A DNA stretch of 64,000 bases from Casuarius casuarius (taxonomy: Eukaryota; Chordata; Aves; Casuariiformes; Casuariidae): NCBI GenBank assembly GCA_003342895.1, contig PTFA01000005.1, positions 1,822,504-1,886,503 on the forward strand, read 5' to 3'. The notes under the pieces were generated by a model that was not told where the DNA came from, made no database searches, and saw nothing but the letters and a program-made list of their open reading frames with translations. How positions within the stretch are numbered: position 1 is the first letter of the stretch; each line of letters begins with the position of its first letter. The translations under genes and the position numbers were made by a program. Below, piece by piece: positions 48,001-62,834 of this stretch.

Positions 48001-51000
48001 CTCTTCCATCACAGCAGAAGGTAGTGTGAGCTTTTTTCCCCCTCCCAACTCCCCTAGTTTGGGCCACAAAGTTGAATTCTTACCAAAAAACCCCCCCCAC
48101 ACACACACAAACAGAAAGGGAAGAATAAGTACTCTATCAATTTCTATTTTATTTGTTTACCAAAAAACAGAAGCCAAGTATAAGCACCTGCTGCTGCAGC
48201 ACTGCAGAAATAAAGGTGATAGGCTCCAAATAGCCACCAATAAAGTACAAAGTAGTAAGTTTTAAAACCGAAAACTTTTGATCAACTCCACCACCATCGA
48301 TTCTTAACAGCCTGCAATTGTGAAGGCAGAACAAAACCAGGAGGCTGTCCAAGAAGCAGTAGGAAGACAGATTAATCAGTCTCAAAGTTACAAAGTTTGA
48401 AGTTATCTTCAAAGCTGTTAGCAGGCTGAAAAAATTTATCATCTGGCTTCTTCAAAATTAGTTGCAACACATCTGTCCATCAGAAACAGACACTCCCACT
48501 TGTGATTTTGCTTTGCAAGAAATAAAACCCAGACTGCACTGCAAACAAAGAACTGCAGTTCCACCCCTCTGCTGCTGCCCAAAGACTTTGGCTACAGAGG
48601 CTGCTAGTTTTCTGATACTATTTTCATCTCCCCTATGCTTCCAACACATGTTGAATTTCACAAAAACCTTCTTGGGACTTGCCATTTCAGAGTATGCCTT
48701 CTCAGACGCAGTCAATACTTTGATATCATCTGTTGAAGGTACATAAAACCAGTTGGTTTTGCTCTCATTCGTAGAGCAAAATAACGCTCAATACAGATGA
48801 AACCAAGATAGCCCAAACACTTTCAATCTACTAAATTGCTGACTCAGTCCAAATGACTACATTTCAGAATTAGTCATATATATAAGGCTGTAATGTAGAA
48901 ACAAACTTCTGTGCCACTGTGAACTTTTCCTGTCTCAACCGATTTCATGACACTTGCACGTAAATAAAGACTTTACCAGAAATACCAACTGGCAGTGATC
49001 AGCTTTGAGAAAAGCATCCTATTTCTAAAAACTCATCTTCTTTCCAAAGCTAAATGGTGGAACAAGATGATGATATGAGCAAGAACATGGTAAAATCTCA
49101 ACACAGTAGAAAATACTATGGTTATGAATACCCAGAATTACATAAAAACTGGAAAGGATCAATTCCCAGCTAATCCAAGAGATAGATAACTGCCTTTGCT
49201 TACCATAAGCTCCTACCAATGCTTCCTTCTGAAGCACCTTTAAGTTTGTTTGCCCCTCCTGGGCAGTGTAATGTCAGACATAGCACAGACCCGAGGCTGC
49301 ATGCAAATTCCTTTCTAATTAGCTCAAACCATGTGTTAGGTTCTAAACACTAGAAGGAAGCTAAAAAAAGTCAAGTACTACTGTGATTACAGCTATGTTT
49401 ATACTGTTTGGATTTTTTTGCACTTGTCTCATTTATGTACATTTCTACAGACTTTTTTCTCTGCACAATCAAAATGACTATTATTACACAAAAATTAAGC
49501 ATTTTTTTCCACAGCCTTGCAGTTTCTATAGCAACAGTGTTTGCTGGTGGTCCTATTTCACTTAAACCCTGCACATCAAGGGTCTAGCTTGATGTGAAAA
49601 ATCCAAAAGGTATTTAAAAGGCTAAACTGTAAATATATAAACTCTGGTATTTTAAAAATACACTAGACTGAACAGGGATTTCCTACAGGTAATTGCCAAG
49701 CCTATTTAAAAAAAAAAATCCATTTTATCCATAACCTCTTTGTCTCAGACTTTTGAGAAAGCAGACAGATTGACAGGAATATTTGCTTCTAAAGCAATTT
49801 TTTTTTAATATTTTCAAGATCTGAATATACTAGAAGTAAAGCCATCTGAGCCATAATTAAAGCCATTTTCATAGATGTTAGCATCAGAAACTAACTACAA
49901 CATACAGAAACCAAAGCTAGTCCTCCATCATTTGGACACTGACTTAAATAGCTGCGGGCTTTCCAGCTTCTACAACAGTAGAGACTGCTATTCTACAAGA
50001 GATTTTCTACCTGAAGACTTCAGTCTTCACTCCTCCAGCGAAGCCTATCATGCACTAATGAAGCAAGCGTTTTCTGAGGATATCATACACTATCTGCTTA
50101 AACTGCTGCCACAAACAAGGGAACTGAATTATATTGCACAGACAGCCTTCTATCTTGCATTTCCCATTATGATGGCTTGACACGCACATGCTATATGCAA
50201 AACCAACATGCATTGTATAATTACTTATGTTTTAAAAAAGTATATGAAAAATTCCTTCATGGGCATCATATGGATACTAACATGAACATGCTTACATAGA
50301 TCAAGTCTCTGGAGTTTAAAAAAATAGTTTCTAAATAAATCTGACCTAGAAAATATTACCTCTTTTAAAGCTTTATTATCCAGGGAATAGTTACATGGAA
50401 ACACTTCCTCAGTGTACAGGCCACCTGTCTCAACACTGCTTTCAGGTCCCTGCATCGCAACTCTGAAGCACAAGCGCTTAGGAAGGGAACGAATGTGTCA
50501 GCTCTTCTCTCCGAAGCACCTGCACCATCTTGGCTGAAGCTCCCTAAACAATTAAGCTTGAGACAGACCCTTGGCATGGAAATCTGCAGCCCAGGTGGTT
50601 AAAGCATGCCAGTTCAGCAACCAAAAGCAGGATCTCATGACAGGAATCAAACCGAATTTAAGCGGTGCTACATAATGTAACAGTCCCAAGTGCCCCAGTG
50701 AAGAACTTAGCAGTAGTCGGCTATTTTATAAGCGTAGAGTGTTAGCAACACCTTTTTTCCAAAGCCAGCTTGCAAAATTACAGACCATTACATATCCAAA
50801 CTCCAGGAAAGTTATGCATTTATGCTCTAAAGCTGCCTTCTCAACCTACACTTTTTGGACTGCACAGCTGATCAAGCACTAACCGAGTTCAATGAGCAAC
50901 CTCCTAACACTGGGTGACTGAAGTGTATTCATACTGCCATAGAAAAAAAAAATACCTGACTGACATTCATGTTAAGCACATGCATCACACGCAACACTGC

Positions 51001-51006
51001 AACAAT

Positions 51007-51315
51007 TCAGAGTACTACAGCAACTGAATACAACTGAATTTTCAGTTGTGAGCTCTCTGACAACAGACTTTTCATTTCACCACAGCCTGGGTTAAAACCA
51101 AATAGTTTCACGGTATTAGACAAAATGTTTTTCAAGTGAATTTCCAGCTGAGTTTCATCTTCATCAGTCACTAAGAACAGATATGTGTTGTCCCCTAGAC
51201 TAAGTTCAGAGGCTCTACTGAAGGAATCCAACTCATCATGGACCTGAAGGACAAGTGAGCAGATTTTCATACTTTCACAAGAAGCAAAATGAGTATCACC
51301 TTGCACATTATGCAT
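51007..51315 (-). other. Unexplained open frame in intron 1 with an acceptor-like site
   Basis: A 102-codon ATG-initiated frame on the WNK1 strand ends in TGA. Within it, TTGTCCTTCAG forms a good acceptor. The following 79 codons are acidic and Leu/Ser-rich (for example FLVTDEDETQLEIHLKNIL), more protein-like than neighbouring intronic frames. I do not recognise the family. It could be chance, or a decayed transposon or gene remnant. Confidence 0.15.
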
Positions 51316-53234
51316 GCATATGCTATATACAGCTTCTAACCATTTTGACCATTTTAGGCACCGTCACTGTGAGTCTTCCTCTGAGTGTCCAAATGCTAAA
51401 ATTGTTGTGGGTGTATTCTTTTTTTTTTTAAACAAGCAATATNCACTAGAGCTGCAACAGTAAGTAAGAGGTCTCCTCATGTCCCTGTATCCAAAGAACT
51501 TCCCAAAACTACTACGCAGTTTTCTTCTTTTGTAGCCTCTTCATCTCACTGCTACTATAATGCTTGGATTTTTAATTACTCGGCATATAAGAGCATGTTC
51601 CTCTTCTGATGTCTTTAAAACAGAATTATTGGAAAGGCTAAACAGCAACTGCTGTTTCATCTGCAGATCATTTTCTGAATAAAATCAGAAAGCTACTGAT
51701 GATCAACAAGGTGTGTTATCTACAAGTACAGCACTCCAAACATAACACCTGAAGCTCAGTCCTTTGTACAATTGTTTATAACTAATAACTTGGGAAGGTG
51801 TTTTCTGTACAAAGCTCCACAGCTGCAATATCCAAGTTAGATCCACAAATAAACTGTCAGGGTAAGTCTGCTTCTTCAGGAGAGGTAAGAGGAATCAGCA
51901 AGATAGGAAACTAGACAATACACATCATTTGCTTGACCTTCAGAATCCCAAAGTCACTTGAACTCCACAGCCTACAAGAAACAATAACCTAAAATGAGCC
52001 TGCATCAGCAGCAACTATGAAAAGTAACTGCAGTGTCACCCAAGTTTTCTGGTAAGCTTTCTTTTGTCCCGAGTTTCCTCTAAACCACTTATTTCAGGGT
52101 AAGTGGTGTATTTGTCATGGAATAAGCAGTTCAGTCCCAATTGCTAGCTTATATGATATCATTAGTGCTAACCAGACATTCAGCTAGAAACCAAGGTACC
52201 ACACAAAACAGATGAAACCAAGACTCCTCACATGATCAAAGTTTCTTCTACATAGGCACTACAGCGGGAGTCATGTGGAAACATTGGAAGAAAACAAAAA
52301 TAATTGCAAGTATTTCAGCAGGAAAAAAACGAAGCTATCTACTATTATTTGGAGTCCTCAAGCCATGTCATCAGTCATAGTCCCACTAGATACTCAGAGG
52401 TAATATGGGATGTAGCTAGATACCAATAGCCTCTGTACCTCTGCTCTTCAAGGAAATAAAAAACAAACAATTAAACGCAACAGCCACAGATGCTTTAAAA
52501 GAAAAAAAAAGTGAAACTAAACTGATAAAAAGAAAAAGTAATTCAGTCTTGTTTCCCCAATAAGACAGTTGACCCTTCTTATCTTTGGTGAATGTATTCC
52601 AAGATGTTATGAAGCACATAGTGCCACAACCCTTGACTCCTGCGCTACGCGTAATGCAAAAGTCATCATTCAGAGCTCAAGATACTTTATCATCCTACTA
52701 TGCTTAACAGACTGTTCAAAACCCACAAAAGAGAGCCAGGCTAACAGCAATACTTGCTATTTCCAGCAGTATGGACTGAAGATTCAAAGACCCTCAAACT
52801 GCAAACCTGATACTAAACTAGAAAATGGATGTTCAGATGAGGTTCCAGTCACAAAGACTTCCTTGTGCTTTAACATGAGAGAAAAACATCACACATCAAT
52901 ACATGACTGAAAAACTACTGACATTTATCAAAATCTGACCTATTGCAGACAACTTATCAATTTATAGAAAAACAAAGAAAAAAACAAGAACTGAAGTCCA
53001 TCATGATTCTGAGGCAACTTTCTTGCAGACTTTAAATGTATCAATTTAGTATGTATAAACACCACCAGTGTGACAGTGGAAAACATCCTCTCAGCCACCA
53101 TCATCTGGACCAACCATGCAGATTCAAATGGTAACAGAAGTTTTCACTGAAGCACAGTCAATTCAAAGGCCACAAAGCCCCTCCATTCATTAAAGAATTC
53201 CAGAACAGCTTTAGCCTCCTTAATTCCCATTACA

Positions 53235-53261
53235 CCCCCCCCCCCAAAAAAAAAAAAAAAA
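53235..53261. repeat. C11-A16 homopolymer junction
   Basis: Eleven C bases are followed directly by sixteen A bases. It is a simple low-complexity site in intron 1. Confidence 0.9.
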
Positions 53262-55098
53262 TTTCAAGAGCTGCAAGTCATCCGTTTCATACTGGCCTCT
53301 ATAGTACTGGCACTGCATTAATGAGCTCTACAAGCCAGAAGAAATCCATTTCTAAAGCATGGGATATACATGCAAGCAAAAGTGAGATCTATGCAGACAA
53401 AAAGACTCAACCAGACACTTTTTATTGGAGGCCGATGAACTGAGTGGCTGACAGTGTGATCAGTCACATTTATAGTTTATTTTATAAAAATGCTAATCAT
53501 AGACATTCAAAATATCTTCAGCACCCCTTTGAACTTTTTTTTTTTTTTTTAAAGCCACTGCACAACTCCTTTCTAGGCTTCACAAGCAGGTAATTACACT
53601 AAGACATGGCTGATTTCTCCGTTTTTTAGGGTAAGTCTGTGGCTGTTTTTGCAAGTTTTCATTCTTTAATCTCTAATTCAGTTTTAGCCCTGCACACTGC
53701 AGTTTTCACTAGCCAAGAACTACCATCTCACTCTATAAAAGTTTTCTGCAAAGAAGCTATTCTAAGTTAATGACCATGCCCACTCTCCCATTAAAGTGTT
53801 TTTTCAGTCATTTACTTAGCACTTAAGTTTTTTATGGCACTTTTTTTCACATTATGCTCAGCAGCCCATGCAACACATTGCATTTTGCAACCACACAGCC
53901 AATGGCCATTGGCAGACTTCCACCACTACCCCTCATATTATTGGAATAAATCAAGGCTCACTTGCACATAAACAGCAGCAAAAACTCTGCAAACTGCAAA
54001 GTCAAGTTAACCCCCTTAATTAGCAGTGTCACGTAGATTTACTATGAATCTCATTACAGTTGATTCATTGTTAGCTAGGATCACATCAGGTATCCCTGTT
54101 TTCACTAGAAATCAGCAAACACTTTGAGGATTGCCCAATGGCCAAAAGACCACTGGGTAACAGTTTGGATAAATGCTCAGAACCAATAAAACTGCTAAGG
54201 GAAAGGAGACAACTAAAAAAATTTAGAGCAATCCTTCTTGCTACTTCTGGAACAGCACCAGTGCAACCAGCTTCAGCAGCTAAAATATGATCATCACTGT
54301 AAGAGCACTTCTGTAATACCCCAAAAAAGCCACTTACAACTTCACCTGAAAATGGAATTCACATGTAAGTGGTTCGACCTCATTTCTTCTTCATTCAATG
54401 AGTCTTGCTAGTTCTAAAACTTCTTCTGGTAGTTTGATAGTACAGAACCACTCCTAAACATCCTGTGACTTCATTTACTTCAAATTAGAGTGATGCTTAC
54501 AACCCTTTAAAGTGACAATTCGGTCACCAACTTGTGATCCCAGCGACTCTCGATAGTTCAACGGCTGTTGAACTGAGTATTTATACATGAAACAACTGAC
54601 GTATTTCCATCTGGCCTTCATGTCAACGGGCTGACTGTATAGAATGGCAAATCACTACTGCTTCCAAACAAAACTCAGGGAAGAGGAAAGGGAAACTGCT
54701 GAGTTGGAACTGCCCTTGACCCACCACACAAACAGGCTACTCAGCTGTCACTAATGTTTTGGTCATCTGAGAAGCAGCAGAAAGTATATCTGAAATGAGA
54801 CACCCCATTCAGCTGAAGCTCAATCTAGTCGATAGATTTTTTTCCCCCCTTCCTGGAAAGAGATTTGGCCTGAGAAGGGGGAGGGAAGAAGGCATGGGTA
54901 TAAGGCAAATTCCCAAGAGAACTATAAGCACATTTCCATGGATAAGATTGATTTACCAGATGGAAAAATCTAAGTTTGGAAGAAGGCAGCTCTAGGAGTC
55001 AAAATTTAGATACAGGTTTTCACTCTGCTCACTGTTCTTTTACAAGTGGTAGTCTGAACACAGCCACAAAATCCACTTCATTCCAGAGTGCAAAGAGT

Positions 55099-55131
55099 AA
55101 AAAATAATAATAATAAAATAAAAAAATAAAT
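55099..55131. repeat. A-rich (AAT)n / (AAAT)n simple repeat
   Basis: A short run of AAT and AAAT units of about 33 bp. Confidence 0.85.
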
Positions 55132-58049
55132 CCTTTTTTGCCAGATTGCATATACAGGGACCACATGAAGATTCAGCAAGGCCAAAAATTAGGAAAGCAG
55201 AGAAAGCTACATGGGCAATGACTGACAGTGTTTTGTTTATTTGGGGGAGAGGGTGGGGAAAAAATAAGAGTATTTCCTGAACAGGTAAGAAGCAGGAACA
55301 ATTACCAACTCTTACTCACAGGAAGAAGAAAAACAGATGCCATTTCCTTACATATTATTGCCAGAGAAGATAAGGGTAGAAGTCAAAGAGAAAGTGCAAA
55401 ATACTACTATACATTAACAACCAATTCCTTTTTCCATTCTAAATTCCAGTGCCAACTTCCTCAGATTTCATACCCCTTTTAATTGTCAAAATATGCCTAA
55501 AGCATCACTGTCCTCATAGCCTGCAGTTTTCTTTTTTCTATTATGGCACCCAGCCACATCTACCTAGTTAACAGGCATGGCAATTATCAGTGATTTTATA
55601 GAGAACAGACATGTTCTTTCAAATTTTACAGGTCTACCCAAGCCACACGGTTTCTTGCAAAAAGTCACTAAGACCAGAGGTTGAGGAACATATACTGTTG
55701 GATATGGTAAGAGTAGCATATTTTAGAAATCTAGTTCTGTCACATGAGCTGCCACATTAGACATCATAACAGGTTTTTGACAGAGGTCAAAATCACTGAA
55801 GAGCTTCAGTGAAGCAAACCTTTAGTTAAAAAACGCAGTCCACTAACCAGTAATTGGCAATAATGTTAAATAGCAGGGACTACCACAAAAGGAATTTTAG
55901 GATCTATTTTGCCTATGTTGAACGTACAACTAGCTGCTCTAGGCACAGCTGATCCTGACATGCTTCCTTTTTTCACCCCTCTTAATCTAAAGCTACTTAC
56001 ACTTTCTTCACACAAGTGAGTCATTCCTTTGCTGCACCATTCCTAGGCCAATTGCTCTGTTTTCACTTGTCACAGGGTTCACACCTGAAAAAAGACTATC
56101 AGAGTTCCTGCTGATCCTTTTAAACCAGTTTATCAGCAACCTGAAATTCAAAGTCTTATCACTTACATGGTCTAGAAACCAAGAATGTTTTCTCCCAGCT
56201 GCAAAGGAATAGCAGTATTTTACAATATAAATCTATCAAATGCGGAAACCATCTACAATGTTGGTGCATTACAAGTTTCCTCGCATCTCTGCGCATAGGG
56301 CAAAATAATATGCAAAGCTTTTCTCACTGCCATTCATCTTACCATGTAGCACTCTTATCTACACACCTGATAATTCTCATTAGAAAACAGACCCAGAAAG
56401 CCTTCTGAAACAGCAAGTCATTCACCACTAAGCAGGCCACAGAGGTTGCTTTGGGACTGACTTCCAATTCCAAAAAGTCTTTCAAACATCTAAATTATGA
56501 TCACAAAGTTTTACCTCGCACACAAGCTGTGCAGTTTCATAATGTATGACAAAATAGTAAAAAAACAAAAAAACAACACACCAACACCCCACAAACAAAA
56601 AACACTCACAACAAATAGCAACAACTCTTGCCAGTACTGGCTGCTGCCATTTTATAGCCCAGAGTCTGGATGCATGTTCAGAATGGCTTTTCATGATCAG
56701 CATGTTTCATAAATATTTAATCTACAACAAGCCTGCAAAATAAATTACAAACTGAGGCATATCAAGCTTATTCAAGGAGGCATTACTAAATTAAGAAAAC
56801 AAAGGAAGATATTTTTGGCAAGAAGTAGTGATGCACAAACTTCAGCAAAAGCATTATAGTAAGACTACTTTCATTATATTAAGCCTGCTTTCATGAACAA
56901 GCAGTTCATAGCAATGGCAATTTTCAGAAGCAAATTGGCATGGTCCTAAACTTTACGATTCATAATTCATACAATCTAAGAATCAAGTTGTTGCTACTCC
57001 ACACCTTTGTCTTGTAAATGCCACTTCAACTCTCAAAGCTCCTTAAGACAAACTACTTAAGTCAACAATAATGATAAGATTTAAACATCTCCCACATCAA
57101 TAAATCTGACATCAATTCTGCATAATTTTCTGGGATTCTCAAATTTGAGAGTTTCATAGTGGATGGGAGGAAGAAAAACATTTGTTTGAACCCAAGTCCC
57201 AAAATAAAGACAAGAAACTGGCTATTTTTTGCAGAAGGTGCTACTATACACATTTACACCTCCAACAGGTGATATTTGGTTGCATTGACATGCCATAATT
57301 AGTGCTGCACTACTGTTGTGGCACTTCCCCTCTGACCCCCCCAAATAAAACCCCACGCACTTTCATGACAAGCACTGTATCCTATTTGATGCAACCATGC
57401 AAATACCCTGGCAACTCTGAGGACACCAACTATAAGGAAAATCACTAGTCTGTTAAAAAAAAGGAAGTGAAGACTATATAATATTAACCTACATTAGCAC
57501 AGATTGAGTGCAGCAAATTTTGCTTTATAGGCATTACTACCTGAACACCATTCTGATCCCTGACTAAATCAGGAGATTAATATTTTCATTATTAATACCC
57601 AGATAGACGGCACAAATTATAAGATATAGGGAGATTCTTAAATATTTGCATTTTAATCTAAAGCAACTGAAAAGATTCACTCTTCTACACAGACAGGAAA
57701 ANACGTAATCCCTAAAGCTTTGGATGTTAACTACTTGCATTTGTTCTGCACGTGGAATTCACCTCCCGCACAAGTGCAACTCAAACCAGCATTCCTTTGG
57801 ACCGCTTCACTTTCTGCAAGCACAAAATGATCACTGCAACTTGAGAGGCCAAAATTCCCTGCTCTTCCTCCTCAGGATTCTCAAGACTTTTTTAGTTGCC
57901 ACTACCACTGAAGAGCACTGAACATTCAAGCAGGTAGTCTACAAAACCAAAGGGGTCATGCAAGAGAAACAGAGATGCTTTTTGCTAGAGGATTACCTGA
58001 CCAAAGACAATTATTTATAGACAGATCTTAACAATCTATTAATGTACTA

Positions 58050-58105
58050 GGGCATTAAAGACTTCAGCAGCAATCCAGGGCATTTAACACCTCAGCAGCA
58101 ACTCA
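58050..58105. repeat. Two-copy 28-bp tandem repeat
   Basis: Two adjacent 28-bp units both start GGGCATT and share TCAGCAGCAA, with four mismatches between them. No open frame is associated. Confidence 0.7.
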
Positions 58106-60779
58106 GGACCTCTTCACTGTACTTTGACTCCTGAGGGTAGTGCTGAACCTCTCAGATACATTAGGGCTTGTCTGTTGAGAACAGCAAAATAACCAGGCCA
58201 TCATCCAGATCTGCTCACAGTTGCCATCAAGAGGCAAGATATTCAAATTCAAGTGCCAAGTGTAATTTTTTTCCCCCAGATGCAGACAACCTGAAATGCA
58301 TTCAACTTTTCAGTTGCTTGTCTGCAAACCAAAATGTCAAGCTGCATGCAAAGGAAGTAGTGAAAACCACAAAAGAAACATTCTAAAAGTGAACTTAAAA
58401 AGTCTTACTGTTGTATCAGACATTTCTGCAGTTTCTCCATTTTTAGCACAATGTTCCTGGCAAACCTAACAATGCACTAAGCCCCAAAACAGGATAAATG
58501 CTAATAAAGCCTTCAAAGGCCATTCTATATACTGTTGCTCTCTATCGTCTATGGTCTATACCCAAAGAGGGCAATACTAAGAAAAACAAAACAAAACAAA
58601 CAACCCTCAAACTCTTTTCAGTCAAGACTTCTCACGTTGGGATGGAGAAACGGACTCCTGTCACCTGAATGGACTGCTTCTCAACAACTCTCTCCAATCC
58701 AAGTTTAGCCTCACTTGTCGTAATTTCTCTTTAGAGAAGCCTCAAAATCTCCAAGTCCAAATCAGTTATAGTAAAACAGAGCACATCAAGTTGGCATCTT
58801 GCATTTTATATACAAACACAACCTTTACTTCCCAAATGAAGATATACTGTAAGTAGCTGAATAAAGGAAGAGGCAAACCAAGAACAGTTGCACATTAGGA
58901 GATATCCTTAAGAATAAAAGCCTCATTTATAGGAAGCAGATTTGAAGAGACGTTCTAACATTTTGTAACATTTATCCAAAACCTGCTAACAGTTCAGAAA
59001 ATGCCATTAACAGATGTGTATTACATAAGCATGCACAGATTTACAGATCCTTAAGATAATCAGCCTGGATTGCTGAAGCTTTTAATAGCAATATTTGTGG
59101 GTTATTGTTTGTATGCCATTAGTCTTTGCCAGGATAGAAGCTCTTTTCACAGCAGTCAAAATACATTCATACTGGGGCCACAAACTTGCCAGCAACAGTC
59201 AGCAAAGCAGAAACAATGGTTACANATGGTTACTTTAAGAGAAGGTGTCCAGAAAAAAAAGAAAACCCACCCACCAATTGGATAGACTTGCATCATCCTG
59301 AGACAATACCAACTGGCCAAAACTGCATGAAAATGTACTTAACTGTCAGTATTAGTTTTGTACCATCCGATGAGCATCCTTATATAGTTGTTTCAGATTT
59401 ATTCCAGTTACATGGAGACCAGTATTTCTGTTCTTTTTATGGATGCTAAGTAGGTTTGATTGCATTTGACATTCTTCTAAATGGTGGCAATAAACTCTCA
59501 ATCACCTAGGTGAGTTTTTCCATTTGTATTTGCTTGCTTTCTTTTGCTAACCCCAAATCTGCTATCAGAACCCACTATCTTCAGCTACTGATGCAATGAA
59601 GTTAGGAATAGCTGAAGCCACACAGATGAAAAAGATTATATAGTACAGCTAAACAAAAGCTACAAAGCTTCTTCCTCCTATAAGGAGTGTAATGTAACTT
59701 TTTCCCACTCCATCTGCTGCTCTAAAGCAGAAAAATAGCAGTTCAGTCAATACCTATCAAAAGTTTCTATTGATGATTGTGTATTGATGGAAGCGATAAG
59801 ATCCCCACTGTCCTGGACTACGGCTCAAAACACAGCATCCATATCGCAAGTTAGCTAAGTTGCCAAAGCTTCCTCTTCATTTCAGTCTCACTCATAACAT
59901 GCAAGATGGAGTCCTGCTAACAACTTAGGAAATGAGAAGACACAAAAAACATCACAGTGATCTTGTCCTAAGACGTTACTTAACAGCACTGCTGCCCAGA
60001 TTATTGCCAATAGATGGATTAGATGATTTCAGTATCATAGGTTCTTGGGCACGTTAAGCACAATCAGAAATGGCATCCGCTACATTAAAACACACAGCAC
60101 TGGGCAAAACGTTAGTTCCAGTGTCATTGTCACATCACTTAACAGCTCATAGATATTTTCACTACAAGCCAGATGTCCATCAAGTACAAATATACTTTTG
60201 TAGGATTTCTAAATTCTGAATGAGTATATAGATAACAATTCCAGAGATTCAGCTTAGAGATAGAATTATAAATCCAAACTTGATAAGTTTATTGTCTCCT
60301 CAAGCATTGTAGAATGTGTTATCCTTGTAAAAAGTCCTTATTGCTTTAGGCAGACATTCATATTTAAATAGCTTCTGAAAGACAAAAAGCACCAACTCAA
60401 ATCTATCTTTAGTGGGCTGCATTTTTTTTTGCTGAAGAATGAACTAAGGACATGTTAAGTTGCATGTGAGCCAAGCAAAGTAACACACAGTACAGCTAGG
60501 AACTACCCAGACAAATACTGAAGTGCTTTAGAATAATTTGGATATGCACAACACACCTGTCATCACCAGGTGAAAATGAAAATTGGGATACAGTTCCCAA
60601 GTCTGAATCTGGATTCTTCCAGTTACTGTATCCCATCCCAGTTATTCTACTCTGGTTTATTAGAAGAAAAGAAAATTTAGCAGCATTTGTGATCATCTTA
60701 TTGCAAGGATCTCCTCTTAGGTTAAGAGGATAGCATCACATAGCATAGAACATTATTAACGCAAAGTTTATCCTTTACA

Positions 60780-61050
60780 GTATGGAGTTGAGGAGGAGCC
60801 TGGAGGTTGTGCCCATCAGAGAAGAACAGAGCAAGCTCCCTTTCTCTGAGCCACAGATTCAATTCTGGTCACCTCCCCTGGCTCTCCCAAGGCATGTCTT
60901 AAGGGCAACCAAACATGTATGTTAAAAACTGCTAGCATGAGAGTTTCTAACTATGCTGAAGAGGTTTGACATAAGAATGGAATAAGCTTATTGGTAGTAT
61001 CTTCACTAGAGACATTCAAACACTGTTTAAGAATCAGTGGACAGCCTAAA
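60780..61050 (+). mobile_element. Possible highly degraded CR1/LINE fragment
   Basis: The order of segments resembles a decayed sense-strand CR1 3' region: CACCTCCCCTGG, GAGAGTTTCTAACTATG, then ACTAGAGACATTCAAACACTG. Similarity is weak, and this could be a different repeat or unique sequence. Confidence 0.25.
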
Positions 61051-62240
61051 TCAGCCTCAAAAACTGCTAGAGCAGAAAGTCACGAGGACTGTGAGCAGCT
61101 CCCATAAAAATACTTATGATGCCAATATTAGAAGTTGAGTCTCATTTGTTAGAGCAAGAATTTTAACAGCATATTTGAAAAAAACTACCGATGCCTCGGG
61201 TTAGATAAAAACCTTCAACTACTCTAAGAAATTGTTTTGCAAGCAGCACTACAAATTCCGCTAATTAAAACAGGAACTGTGTATTACATACATAGGAAGA
61301 ATGTCCTTCCAGACATGGTATACACACACACAGCATCATCAAGTTAAAACCATGAAGTTATTATCCAAAGTTTAAGAGTCAAGAATGGGAACTTTCTACT
61401 ATTTGCTATTAAAAAACCACATGCTCTGCCAAAGGAAAGTCTTAAGCCCAACTGCAGAAGTTCTGGCAACTTGCATGACATTTAGAATTTTTCTTAAAGC
61501 NCAAATATTATGGCCATTATATCTGCATTTCCATTTTTCAGAAGTTTATAACCCTCAAGACTAAAACAAGCTTGAAAATATGAACCTAGAGATTGAAATG
61601 GGAAAATATTCAACTTTTATTTTAACTCAGTCATGATTTTGGGAGAACTGTTTAGTGATCCGAAGGAGGGGGAAAAAAAAAAAAAAAAAAGGATAGTGCT
61701 GCCAATCTTTACAGGAAGTGAAAGTTTCTGAAGGCATGCATGACAGGAAACATCAAGGCAGCCACTGCTTAGTACAGATTTTGCCACATCCAGTATTCAG
61801 AACATGGGTGACAGTTGGAGCTGTACTATTTAATAAGCTATGGAAATGAAAACCAAACCAAAAGGAACTGCAGCCCCAAGGGAAGCTACTAGCCAAATCC
61901 ACACTGCACCATGCACTGCATCCATGGAGACAGTACCAAAGATCTATCACTGCTTGTTTTATTTATTACTCTGCTAGGCAGCTCTCAAAGGACAATATAC
62001 AGGATGTCTCCAAGGAGCCTTATCAGCTTCTTTTTCTTTTAAGGAAAGACTAGGGTCCTAATATTTTTCCTTTAGCCTTCAAAAGTTCAGTTATGGAGTT
62101 AAGAATTTTTATTTTGTACCACAGCAGTCCAAAACAAGTCTCACTTAAGAGCAGAACTTATTTCAATTCTGTAGCTTTTTGCAACCCACCTGAACTGACA
62201 AACAGGAAAATATTTACTTCCATAAGTACTTCCCGTAAAT

Positions 62241-62310
62241 GCAGTGTTTCTTATATTCATATATAATGCAGTGTTTCTTATATACATACTTATCTTATAT
62301 GCAGTGTTTC
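62241..62310. repeat. Three spaced copies of a GCAGTGTTTCTTA unit
   Basis: The unit begins at 62241, 62268 and 62301, separated by AT-rich spacers of 14 and 20 bp. It looks like a short degenerate tandem array. Confidence 0.7.
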
Positions 62311-62834
62311 TTACATTGTCTCATAACCAGCTAGCTATAAATTGAACCACAGCCATACCCCAAAGTGATACCCCCTTTGAGGTAAGATTAGTTTCCTAAG
62401 TAGAGGTGTCCTAACAGCTGCAGCTCCAGAATGTACTTTCAAACTCCCCTCTCTCTTTCAGGGTCACCTTTGTAAAATCTGAGCAAGTCTGACCACTGTT
62501 TATACTTCTGCAGGTAATTAGTCTGGCTTCTTTCCCATAACATTTATTAGGTTGTCAATTGTATCAATTACAGCACAAACACTCAGGAATATGGCTATTA
62601 TTTATTCTTTAGCCAGAAGAGGAGTTTTCACATCAGAGATTTAAAGCCAGTAAGCACCAGTAACTTGTTCTGCCCTATCACCTGGAAAAGCAGTAGAGAA
62701 TAAACTTACACTTAACTGCCAAAAATTTCAAGCTCCCTATCTGCATAAACTTGAAGGCCCTTGGAATCTGGTGTAACNTGGAAGTGTTATAAACAGACTA
62801 TACATCTACAGTGTTACAATTTTTTTGCTTTCAG

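Noticed and set aside
50365..50577. Locally CpG-containing minus-strand frame in intron 1
   Set aside because: Only four or so CpGs, no recognisable protein, no convincing splice signals.
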